Assembly: GCA_030544685.1 (NCBI GenBank)
Contig: CP086683.1
Coordinates: 5,876,485 to 5,940,484 of the forward strand
Length of the DNA stretch: 64,000 bases
Direction of reading: 5' to 3'
From: Pseudomonas sp. B21_DOA
Lineage (GTDB): Bacteria > Pseudomonadota > Gammaproteobacteria > Pseudomonadales > Pseudomonadaceae
The notes beneath the pieces are model-generated. The model had not been told where the DNA came from, did no database searches, and was given only the letters and a program-made list of their open reading frames with translations. Below are positions 55,340 through 64,000 of the stretch, in pieces. Both the position numbers and the translations under genes were made by a program. The stretch's first letter is position 1. Each line of letters starts with the position of its first letter.

Positions 55340-56620
55340 ATGATCGAACCCAAGCGCGTCTTGCGCGCCCTCGCTGAACACTGGGCACTTCTGGAGCCAC
55401 TGTGCGAGCACTTCGACCAAGGCACCCTGAGCCTCAACGAACTGCGCACGCAACTGGCCGCCCAACAACTCGACAGCACGCCGCAGGACATCACCAGCCT
55501 GCTCGACGTGTGGATTCGCCTCGATATTCTGGTTCCGGTGGCGAAAAGCCCGAACCGCTTCGAGCTCAACGCGCAGATCCACGACTTCCTCGCCTATCTG
55601 CGCCGCGAACACCGCCTCGGTCTGTGCCTGGAAATCGAAGCCTACCTGCGTCACCTCGAACGTCTGGCCGGTTACATCCAGGACGCCTTCGACGTTCGCG
55701 ACGGCAACGATCTGGCGCGCCAGCTGCGTTTGCTCGACATGCGCGTGCGCGACGTACTGAAAAAACTCGACAACGATGAACAGGCCTTGGTGGCAGTCGC
55801 CGAACGGGCGAAGACCAGCGACCGGCAGATTCCATTGCGTCAGCGTTACGCCGAAGTGCTGGCGACGTGGGACGAATACGTCGAGCCGATGATTGATCTG
55901 GTCAACGCCGACGGCGCCTTCGAACAAGGCGTGCGCAAGGTCGAAACCGTGCTGCTGAAGATGCTCAGCGAACAGCAGCGCCTCGGCCATCTGGTCGATG
56001 ACGACATGCTCCTGCGCACCCACGCGCGCATTCTCGAAATGCAGACCAGCGCGCAGTTGACTCTGCGTCATGCCCGCGAACTGTTGCTGCCGTTGCGTGA
56101 AGAAGCGCGTCGGCACAACGCCGTGACCCGTGGCGCCGCACTGGCACTGGCGGCAATTCGCCGCAAAGGCATCGACGCCGTGCCGCAAGCCGCAATGCCG
56201 CTGTTCACCCGCCCACAGAGCACTTTCCTGGGCAGCGCCAGTCAGGTCGAAGCCTACGTCTACGCGCTGGCGCGTTTCGAGCCGAAACCGGCGCGCTTCC
56301 CCAAGGCGCACAAAACCCAGAAGGCTGGCGACGCTCCACGTGCACCGCGCACCGTGCGCGAGATGGTCGATCGCTGCGAAGAATCGCTGCCGATGCCGGA
56401 TCTGATGACCTGGCTGCTGGAGCAGGAACCGGACGGCGCCACCGACGAATTGCTTTATTGGTTCTCGCGCCTGTCGCGGGAAAAACGCTTCAAGCGCGAG
56501 CGTCTGGAACGTCGCGAATATCACACTCACGAGCATCAGGTCAGCCTGCGCTCCTTCGCCCTGCTCTCGGCCAGCGACACCGCCGCCGAGAATTCTGCGA
56601 GCATCCCAAATGCATCTTGA
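55340..56620 (+). CDS. mksB: MksB, kleisin-type subunit of the Mks condensin
   Basis: MksBEF is an SMC-like complex that helps compact and segregate DNA, or in some forms restricts plasmids (Wadjet). The 426-residue MksB starts MIEPKRVLRALAEHWALLEP. It has winged-helix-like ends and long helices in the middle (LVDDDMLLRTHARILEMQTS). Length and order match P. aeruginosa MksB. Note that naming differs between authors: some call the kleisin MksF and the ATPase MksB. I name genes by position. It overlaps mksE by 11 bases. Confidence 0.85.
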   Translation: MIEPKRVLRALAEHWALLEPLCEHFDQGTLSLNELRTQLAAQQLDSTPQDITSLLDVWIRLDILVPVAKSPNRFELNAQIHDFLAYLRREHRLGLCLEIEAYLRHLERLAGYIQDAFDVRDGNDLARQLRLLDMRVRDVLKKLDNDEQALVAVAERAKTSDRQIPLRQRYAEVLATWDEYVEPMIDLVNADGAFEQGVRKVETVLLKMLSEQQRLGHLVDDDMLLRTHARILEMQTSAQLTLRHARELLLPLREEARRHNAVTRGAALALAAIRRKGIDAVPQAAMPLFTRPQSTFLGSASQVEAYVYALARFEPKPARFPKAHKTQKAGDAPRAPRTVREMVDRCEESLPMPDLMTWLLEQEPDGATDELLYWFSRLSREKRFKRERLERREYHTHEHQVSLRSFALLSASDTAAENSASIPNAS

Positions 56621-57311
56621 TCTTTCCGAACTGTCGCAACTGGCGCCGATCTTCCGCGAGTTGTTCAAGGGTTACCACGTCAGCCGTCGTGATCCCGAGC
56701 TGTACGCGCAATTGTCGAATTTCCAGGACCAGTACCGCACGCTGTTCAAGGCGCTGGGCTTTGAACTGGTCTGCGACACCCGTGGTTTCTACTACTTCGT
56801 GCCGGACATGGCCGCCGCAGCGGTGAACAAGACCGCCCAGCGACTGGCGCTATTCACCTTCATCCTCGTCGAGCACCTGGCCGATCAGGGCCGCGACCCG
56901 ATTGCCGTGCTCGACGGCGGCAGCCTTGGCCGCGAAGAGTTGCCGTCGCTGCTGGACAAGTACCGCGATCTGTTCATTCAGGCCGAAGTGCAGACCGTCG
57001 AAGAACTCGAAGAAAAAATCATGCGCCGCATGACTCAGCTCGGTTTTGCCGGCGAAGAAAACGGTGTCTACCGCTTCCTGCCGCCAATGCACCGTTTCCT
57101 CGACGTGTGCCTGTCGGTACAGCAGGACCGCGACCTGGCGGCCAGCGTGCACAGCGTTCTGCCGCTGCCGGCGCCGGTGCTGATCGACGAAGAAGCCGAA
57201 GCGAAATTCCTCGAAACCGACGATCCGCTCGATCTTTCCGAATTTGAAGAAGAAAGCGAAGAAGACGCACTGGCCCGCGCCATTGCCGAAGAACAGGAGT
57301 CCGATGCATGA
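56610..57311 (+). CDS. mksE: MksE subunit of the Mks condensin
   Basis: This 233-residue KITE-type protein starts MHLDLSELSQLAPIFRELFK. It has two winged-helix-like parts (LYAQLSNFQDQYRTLFKALG, EELEEKIMRRMTQLGFAGEE) and a very acidic tail (DDPLDLSEFEEESEEDALAR). It binds the kleisin subunit in the complex. It overlaps mksB by 11 bases and the ATPase gene by 4, so synthesis is coupled. Confidence 0.88.
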   Translation: MHLDLSELSQLAPIFRELFKGYHVSRRDPELYAQLSNFQDQYRTLFKALGFELVCDTRGFYYFVPDMAAAAVNKTAQRLALFTFILVEHLADQGRDPIAVLDGGSLGREELPSLLDKYRDLFIQAEVQTVEELEEKIMRRMTQLGFAGEENGVYRFLPPMHRFLDVCLSVQQDRDLAASVHSVLPLPAPVLIDEEAEAKFLETDDPLDLSEFEEESEEDALARAIAEEQESDA

Positions 57312-60147
57312 GCCAGGAACGCTACGGCATCCGCCGCTTTGCCCTTTTGAACACCGCCGGTTACAGCCTTGGCCTGTTCCCGCTGGAAGAACCGCTGTCG
57401 GTTTATGGCGCGAACAACCTCGGCAAGTCGGCGTCGATCAACGCCTTGCAGTTTCCGATTCTGGCGCGCATGTCGGACATGAGTTTCGGCAAGTACAGCC
57501 TCGAGCAATCGCGGCGTTTCTACTTCGCCTCCGACACCAGTTACATCCTCGTCGAAGTCAACCTGCCCCACGGCCCGCACGTGATCGGCGTGGTCGGTCG
57601 CGGCCCGGGGGCGGTTTCGGGCACCAGTTCTTCGCCTACGCCGGCAAGCTCGATCTGGCCCACTACCAGAAAAACGACACCTGCCTGCGCCAGAAAGAAC
57701 TGTTCAGCAATCTCGAAAAAGAAGGCCTGAAGGCTTACGAGCTCAAGCCGGACGAACTGCGCCGCTTGCTGGTTGGCGGCCACACGTCGATCCCGCTCGA
57801 CCTGACGCTGATCCCGCTGCGCTCCACCAGCGAGCAGAGCCTGAAGACCTTCCGCGCGCTGTTCATCAACCTGCTGCACATGCGCGAAATCACCGCGGCC
57901 AAGCTCAAGCAACTGTTCCTCGATGCCTTCGAGCACAGCCTGCGTTCGGGCAGCGTCGATTACATCGCCGCGTGCGAAGAAGCCTTCCGCGACGTGCGGC
58001 GCATGGAACAGGACTACAACTCGCTGGTCGCCGCCGGCCCATTGGTCGAAGCCTTGGCCAACGGCGTGAAACAGCGCGACGTGCTGCGCGGCAAACTGCA
58101 TCGCCTGTCGCCGCTACTCGATTCCCTGCTCGGCACCTGGTCGGACTACGCCACGGCGCGTAAGGAAGAGCTGACCATCCAGGCCGAGCACTACCGTCGC
58201 GAGCAGGACGATCTGCAAAACGATCAGCGCGGCGGCACTCAGGAATTGATGCGTCTGGAGCGGGAAATTTCCGGCATTCAGCGCTGGCTCGGTGAGCTGT
58301 CGGTATTAAAGAACCGCTTCGCCCTGGTCGATGACGTCAAAGTGCTCGAGCAACAATTGCTCGCCGCCAAGGACGCTCACGACGAACTGGCCGGTGCCTT
58401 GGCGCAGTCGCGTCAGTTCAGCGCCGAAGATCTGGAAGAGCGTCTGCGCGATCTGGAAAAACGCCTGAAGTCGGTGAAGCAGCAACTCGATCACGCTGAT
58501 AACAACAGCTACGCCCGCCTGCGCGAAGAGTTCTCGCAACAGGACGTCGAACGCCTGATGCGTCTGTTCAATAGCGCGCTGTTCAGCCTGCCGCTGGGCG
58601 AGCACGGCATCACCCTCGACGAGAACGGCGAGTGGGTCAAATCGGTCGAGCTGATTCTTGACGGCTTCAAAGGCGAGCGTTTCGAAGTGCCGGGCCTGTC
58701 GATCGACATCTCGCACATCGAGCCGCCGGCCTTGCAAGCGCTGGCTGACCGCGCCGCGCTGCGCGATCAGAAAGAGCGTCTGGAAAAAGAACTCAAGCAA
58801 CTGAAAACCCAACAAGCCGTGGCCGCCGACCGCGCCGCGAGCAAGACCCAGACCGAAGCGCTGTACCAGCAGGTGCTGGACGCACAGAAGGCGCTGGAAG
58901 ATTTCCGTCGCACCCAGACGCTGAGCGCCGAAGAAGGCGACAAGCTCGAGCAACTGGCGCAGATGGAAGCCGCGCAGGACGAACTCAAGCGCTCCAGCGA
59001 TGCGTTCACCGAGCGCGTCCAGCAACTGTCGGCCAAGCTGCAACTGGTCGGCCGACAGATTGCCGACATGGAAGCCAAGCAACGCACCCTCGACGATGCC
59101 TTGCGTCGTCGTCAGTTGCTGCCGGCGGATCTGCCGTTCGGTACGCCGTTCATGGATCCGGTCGACGATTCGATGGACAACCTACTGCCGCTGCTCAACG
59201 ACTATCAGGACAGCTGGCAGGGTCTGCTGCGTGCCGATGGCCAGATCGAGGCACTGTACGCGCAGGTGCGTCTCAAAGGCGTGGCCAAGTTCGACAGCGA
59301 AGACGACATGGAGCGGCGTCTGTCGCTGCTGATCAACGCTTACGCGCACCGCACCGATGAGGCCCTGACCCTCGGCAAGGCGCGGCGCGCGGCGGTCACC
59401 GACATCGCCCGCACCCTGCGCAACATTCGCAGCGACTACGACAGCCTCGAGCATCAACTGGCGCTGTTCAACCGCGAGATCAACAAGCGTCAGGTTTCCA
59501 ACCTGCAGAGCTTCCGCATCGTCCTCGCGCCGAACAAGGAAGCGCTCAAGCACATCGACCAGATCATCCACAGCGCCGGGCAGTATGAGGAAGGCGAAAC
59601 CCTGTCGGTGTTTGACCTCAGCCAGAGCGCCGAGCAGGACAACAAGAACGAAGAGGCCAAGGAATATCTGGCACGGCTGGTGGCGGCCAACCACAACCAG
59701 CTCGGTCTCAAGGACTTGTTCGAACTCGCCTTCGAGATCACCAAGGTCAACGGCCAACCGGTCATCCACACCGACATCGACGGCGCGGCGTCCAACGGTA
59801 CGACCATGACCATCAAGGCGCTGACCAACATGTACTTGTTGCTGCATTTGATGGATCGCGATCTGGCCGGTCGCGTGCGTCTACCGTACTACCTCGACGA
59901 GGCGGCGGATATCGACGAGAAGAACCAGGCGGCGCTGCTTGAAACCAGTCTGCAACTGGGCTTCGTGCCGATTCTGGCGAGCGTGAAGCCGCAGGTCTGC
60001 GCCAGTGTCGCGATCGACCTGGAAGGCGGCAGCGGCCCGGCCGGGATCTACATCGATGAGGCGGACTGGAAGTACATCCGCCGCCACGATGTGGTCAAGG
60101 CCACGCTGAATGTGCAGGCGGATGAGCCGGAGCTGGATGCGGTTTGA
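57308..60147 (+). CDS. mksF: SMC-like ATPase of the Mks condensin, frame broken
   Basis: This protein of about 946 residues has an N-terminal ATPase half: SVYGANNLGKSASINALQFP, a P-loop near residue 33. Two long coiled-coil arms follow (about 290-420 and 490-590), with a C-terminal half holding LPYYLDEAADIDEKNQ, the Walker B. The frame breaks at the G5 run 57607-57611. One added G gives RGPGGGFGHQFFAYAGKL. No fourth gene for the MksG/JetD nuclease follows; a terminator comes instead. This favours a chromosome role over Wadjet-type plasmid defence. Confidence 0.92.
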
Positions 60148-60170
60148 TCGGCTTTAGCTGAAGGCAAAAA

Positions 60171-60204
60171 AGGGCCGCGATCTGCTGGGATCGCGGCCCT
60201 TTTT
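60171..60204 (+). terminator. Rho-independent terminator of mksBEF
   Basis: AGGGCCGCGATC-tgctgg-GATCGCGGCCCT then T5, preceded by A6. Confidence 0.92.
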
Positions 60205-60238
60205 ATCGTCTGGGATTTGGGTTGAATCAGAGGGCCTC

Positions 60239-60304
60239 TTCGCGAGCAAGCTCGCTCCCACATAGAAACGCATACAAAATGTGGGAGCGAGCTTGCTCGC
60301 GAAG
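60239..60304. repeat. REP pair (inverted, tail to tail), T variant
   Basis: TTCGCGAGCAAGCTCGCTCCCACA faces TGTGGGAGCGAGCTTGCTCG with only about 18 bases between, the opposite orientation to most other pairs here but like the one at 687. Confidence 0.9.
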
Positions 60305-60335
60305 GCGTCTTGATAGACGCCCCATAAACTTCAGG

Positions 60336-62637
60336 TTACTTACCGAGCTGAATCCTCGGCGCCCACGTCAGCCATTCATCCTCGAACTTGTCGAACAACG
60401 GGAACGTCTGCTCGGCCCGCGCCGGGTTGCCCATGCGTTCACCGTCCGGGGTGGCGAAGGCAATACCACCTTGAATCAGCGTCTCCAGCGACTCGGTTCG
60501 CACCGTCACGCCTTTAAATAAACCGTAATCGAAGCCCACACCGCTGGTGTTCCAGAAGCGGCTGCCGCTGCGCACCAATGGCGCATACTTCGGCTCGATC
60601 AGGATGTGCACCAATACACGGTCAGCGGTCTGGCCCAACTCATAACCGGTCACCTTGCCGACGGTGATTTCACGATAGGTGACTGGTACGCCGGGCTTCA
60701 GCGAACCACGACGTGCAGCGCTCAACACCAGACTCAAACCGGCTTCCTGTTTGGTGACTTCCGGCACCTCGGCCAAAGCAACGAAGTTTTTTGCGGCCCG
60801 AGATTTTCGCCGCTGGCTGGACTTCGATGTATTTGCCGGTGACCAGGGTTTCCAGATTCTGCGTCTTGATCAGGCCCAGCTCCGGCTTGACCACCCAGAA
60901 CTGACTGCCGACCCGCGCAATTTTCTCCGGCACTTCGGTGATGCGTGCGGTGAGGATCACCGACTGCATGTCGTCGGTGAGATCCACGCTCTCGATCTTG
61001 CCAACATCCAGCCCCTTGAAACGCACCGGCGTGCCGCTGCTCAAACCGTCAGCGCGATCGACTTTAATAGTCACTACCGCACCTTTCTTGTTCGCCTCGT
61101 CATGATCGGCGAACAGACGGAAGCGCGGGATGCGTTTCTTCAACGGCGCATTGGCTTGCGGTGTTTCGAATGCAATACCGCCGGCCATCAGGGTTTGCAG
61201 GGATTCACTCTTCACCTGAATGCCGCCGGTCAAGCCACCGGTGAGGGTAATGCCGCTGACGTTCCAGAAGCGCGTCGAGGCGTTGACCAGGTTTTCGTAT
61301 TCCTTCTCGATGTGTACGCCGATGACCAGTTGCTTCTTGGTTCGGGAGAACTGGTAGCTCTGCACCGAACCGACCTTGACCTGCTTGTACAGAATCGGGC
61401 TGCCGACATCGATCGAGCCGAGCGAATCGGTGAACAGCACCAGATGCAGGCCCGGCGATCGCAGGTCCAGCGGCGGAGCTTTTGGTCGTGCTTCGAATTC
61501 CCGCTTTGGCGCGGCGCCTTTGTCACCCGGACGCACGGCGATGTAGTTACCTTTTACCAGCGCTTCCAGGCCGGTAATACCGGCAAGGGAAATCGACGGT
61601 TTGACCACCCAGAACTGCGTGCCCTCCACCAGATAGTCTTCGGCCAACGGATCAAGGGTCAGCTCGGCGGTGGCGCTGTTCAGGTCCGGATCGACCTTCA
61701 ACGCTTTCAGGTTGCCGACCTGAATACCTTTGTACATCACCGGCGTGCGACCCGCCTGCAGACCTTCGAAATCGCTGAGCTTGACCTTCACGCGAATCCC
61801 GGCAGCGGCAGCGTCAAAGTCTTCATAGAGACGGAACGGGAGGCTCGGATCGGTTGCCGGACTGTCCTTGCGATTCTCCGGCGTCGCGAACGCGATACCA
61901 CCGGCGACGATGCTGGCCAGGGATTCGCTGCGCACTTTCACGCCGGACAGGTTGGCGTCGATGCTGATGCCGCTGGCGTTCCAGAAACGCGTGTGCTTGC
62001 GCACCAGTTTGGCGTAGGTCGGCTCGATGAACACTTTCAGCTCAACAGTGCTCTGATCCTCGGAAAGCACATAGCTTTTGACTTGGCCAACTTTGATCTG
62101 CTTGTAGAACACCGGGCTGCCACGATTCAGAGAACCGAGGCGATCGGCCTTGATGGTCAGGTGCAGACCGGGCTTGGCGTCGGACAGCGGCGGCTCTTCG
62201 GCCAATGCCTTGAATTTGCGCACCGGCTCGCCTTCACCGGGACTGATGGCAACGTAGTTACCCGAGACCAATGTCTCCAGACCGGTGATACCGGCCAGGG
62301 TCACGCTCGGCTTGACCAGCCAGAACCGTGTGCTGGTCTTCAGGTACTGCTCGACGTCCTTGTTCATTTCGATGGTGGCGATCACGCCTTTGGAGTTGCC
62401 TTCATCGTCGAGCTTGAGCGTTTTGACCTTGCCGACCGGCATGCCTTTGTAGACCACTTCAGTCTTGTTGGCCTGGATGCCTTCGCCGCTTTCGAAGCGC
62501 ACCTGAATCTCTATACCGGTCTCGGAATAAGCACGCCAGCCGAGCCAGCCGCCGATGATCAGCGCGATCAGAGGCAGCACCCAAATGGCCGACCAGTTCG
62601 AAGCGGGTCGGGTTTTCGCTACAGGCAAATCAGTCAT
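60336..62637 (-). CDS. pqiB: PqiB-type MCE protein with six MCE domains, frame broken twice
   Basis: PqiB/YebT-type proteins form tubes from stacked MCE rings that carry lipids between inner and outer membrane. One membrane segment (WSAIWVLPLIALIIGGWLGW, about 14-33) is followed by six MCE repeats. Each has a GxxVxYKGxxVGxV-like turn: TEVVYKGMPVGKV, SPVFYKQIKVGQV, TPVMYKGIQVGNL, SPILYKQVKVGSV, TPVRFKGLDVGKI and VPVTYREITVGKV. The frame breaks at T4 60804-60807 and T6 60787-60792. Adding one base in each gives VQPAAKNLGPQKNFVALAEV and a 767-residue protein. It overlaps the preceding pqiA by 8 bases. Confidence 0.92.
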
Positions 62638-63259
62638 GGTCGTCGTCCGACTCCGTGTTATCCCAAATCAGTCGGGGATCGAAAGTAACTGCCGCGAGCA
62701 TCGTCAGAATCACCACAGAGGCGAAGGCGACGGCGCCCAGGTTGGCTTCGACACTGGCTATCCGGCCGAAGTTGACGACCGCCACGAGAATGGCGATCAC
62801 AAAAATATCGAGCATCGACCAACGGCCAATGAACTCGATGAAACGGTACATCCAGATACGCTGGCGGGCCGATAATGGTTGCCGACGCTGCACAGAAAAC
62901 AGCAACAGCGCGATGCCGACCAGTTTGAAGGTCGGCACCAGAATACTGGCGATGAACACCACGGCCGCGATCGGAATCATGCCGTGCTGCACCAGTTGAA
63001 TAACCCCGGACATGATGGTGCTCGGATCACCCTGACCCAGAGAGCTGACCGTCATGATCGGCAAGACATTCGCCGGAATGTAGATAATTGCTGCCGTGAT
63101 CAACAGCGCCCAGGTACGGGTCAGGCTGTTCGGGCGGCGAGCGTGAACCTGCGCGCCACAACGGGTGCAGTTCTGCTCGTCGACGTCAGCTTCCTGCTTG
63201 TTCAGCTCGTGACATTCGGTGCAGACCAGAATGCCCGCATCAATCGCCCGCATGGGCAT
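62630..63259 (-). CDS. pqiA: PqiA-family membrane protein (second copy)
   Basis: This 209-residue protein has an N-terminal zinc-ribbon-like part (VCTECHEL and CTRCGAQVHAR) and four hydrophobic segments (ALLITAAIIYIPANVLPIM, MIPIAAVVFIASILVPTF, and two more). It is half the size of E. coli PqiA, which has two such modules; here the modules are separate genes. PqiA supplies the inner-membrane part of the PqiAB lipid-transport path. It overlaps pqiB by 8 bases and the first pqiA by 20. Confidence 0.9.
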   Translation of the reverse strand: MPMRAIDAGILVCTECHELNKQEADVDEQNCTRCGAQVHARRPNSLTRTWALLITAAIIYIPANVLPIMTVSSLGQGDPSTIMSGVIQLVQHGMIPIAAVVFIASILVPTFKLVGIALLLFSVQRRQPLSARQRIWMYRFIEFIGRWSMLDIFVIAILVAVVNFGRIASVEANLGAVAFASVVILTMLAAVTFDPRLIWDNTESDDDHD

Positions 63260-63899
63260 CCTCTCCTGATAATGCCTGCCAGATCTGATGCGGTGACATC
63301 ACCACCTCCAGCCAGACTTGTACCAACAACAAGCCAATGAAACATGCCAGCCCGAGGCCGACGGTGATGGCTGCCATGTCCGCAAGCTTCACGATCGCGA
63401 CGAGGACGCCCATGAGGTAGACCTCGAGCATGCCCCAGTCTCTGAGGTGGTGGTAAATACGATAGAGCAGCAAACCGTAGCTTCGGCCGACTTCGAAACG
63501 AATCGTCAGTAACACAAACAGCTGGCACAACAACTTGAGTAACGGTATGGCCATGCTGCAAAGGAAGACGACAATCGACACTCCTTGCATGTCGGTGTTG
63601 AACAGACCGACCACGCCACTCCAGACCGTATCCTGCGACGATTGCCCGAGGATATTGAGTTGCATGATGGGTAAAAAGTTTGCCGGTACGTAAAGTAATA
63701 ACGCCGCGATCACCAGGGCGAGGCTGCGCTGCACCACGTTATGGCGGTGGGCGTATAACTCATAACCACAACGCGGGCAGAGCGCTTTCTCACCATGGGC
63801 AAGTGTCGGCTTGCGCATCAGCAGGTCGCACTCGTGGCAGGCTATCAAGTCTTCCAGCGGTAAATCTGACAGCCCGGGGGCGTCAACCGATTCTGACAT
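63240..63899 (-). CDS. pqiA: PqiA-family membrane protein (first copy)
   Basis: This 219-residue protein has the zinc-ribbon part ACHECDLLMRKP with LCPRCGYELYAHR and four hydrophobic segments (LALVIAALLLYVPANFLPIM, VSIVVFLCSMAIPLLKLLCQ, VYLMGVLVAIVKLADMAAI, LACFIGLLLVQVWLEVV). It is the first gene of the three-gene pqiA-pqiA-pqiB operon and probably makes a heterodimer with the second copy. The promoter should lie in 63900-64000, where AT-rich sequence (TTCTGATTCGAAAATAACTG) is present. Confidence 0.9.
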   Translation of the reverse strand: MSESVDAPGLSDLPLEDLIACHECDLLMRKPTLAHGEKALCPRCGYELYAHRHNVVQRSLALVIAALLLYVPANFLPIMQLNILGQSSQDTVWSGVVGLFNTDMQGVSIVVFLCSMAIPLLKLLCQLFVLLTIRFEVGRSYGLLLYRIYHHLRDWGMLEVYLMGVLVAIVKLADMAAITVGLGLACFIGLLLVQVWLEVVMSPHQIWQALSGEDAHAGD

Positions 63900-64000
63900 A
63901 CAGGCTCTGGCTCCGATAAAGATGGGGCTATTCTAGTGTTCTGATTCGAAAATAACTGTGCAATTTTGTTCGCCGTAACGCTGAAAACTTTCTCGCAGGC

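Noticed and set aside
57244..57610. Upstream part of the long frame that carries most of mksF
   Set aside because: Out of frame with the true N-terminus at 57308; it arises from the missing G at 57607-57611.
60679..62688. 669-residue plus-strand frame opposite pqiB
   Set aside because: Shadow of the MCE repeats; the repeated look comes from the repeats on the other strand.

Overview
This window is chromosomal DNA of a Pseudomonas from the fluorescens complex. The main evidence is gene order. From mqo to the pqi genes it follows the P. aeruginosa PA4640-PA4691 order as I remember it: mqo, hpt, upp, uraA, hemH, phr, pagL, murI, moeB, prmC, prfA, hemA, lolB, ispE, tRNA-Gln, prs, rplY, pth, ychF, then can, rimI, holD, mksBEF and pqiAB. 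Intergenic spaces carry at least nine paired inverted REP elements with the core GTGGGAGCGAGC(C/T)TGCTCGCG, typical of this group.

Layout. 1-5.2 kb: the end of a chemoreceptor, a SRAP/YedK DNA-protein crosslink protein, small cysteine-rich and DUF2007 proteins, an acyltransferase and a YajG lipoprotein. 5.2-11.1 kb: malate:quinone oxidoreductase and purine/pyrimidine salvage. 11.2-23.5 kb: hemH and a dense, translationally coupled block of light/photo-oxidative-stress genes: a renalase-like oxidoreductase, DUF523-DUF1722, a MerR/LitR-type regulator, photolyase, NTF2-like protein, SDR, FAD amine oxidase, DUF1365, cyclopropane-fatty-acid synthase and DUF2878. Its two promoters carry TGTACA-type inverted repeats that fit the class II LitR operator. 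23.6-36.1 kb: pagL, then the housekeeping operons murI-moeB-prmC-prfA-hemA (minus) and PA4667-lolB-ispE-tRNA-prs-rplY-pth-ychF (plus).

36.2-52.6 kb is more variable. It has two MFS transporters, two chemoreceptors, tRNA-Met followed by a small XRE-SymE module, gamma-glutamyltransferase, an AtoE transporter, a HepT-MntA toxin-antitoxin pair, a SET-domain protein and a carbonic anhydrase. 52.6-53.9 kb is an IS110-family element with a structured 5' non-coding region, a candidate bridge RNA, inserted beside or within a REP. 54-64 kb: rimI-holD (minus), the MksBEF condensin (plus) and an MCE/PqiAB lipid-transport operon (minus).

The most important caution is that ten conserved genes carry one or two single-base deletions each, all in or beside homopolymer runs (yedK x2, hemH, the TIGR01777 gene, the SDR, cfa, murI, rplY, pth, mksF, pqiB x2 and perhaps the SET gene). 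Several of these genes are essential or nearly so, so this is almost certainly sequencing error and not decay. I annotate each as one full-length gene and give the break position.
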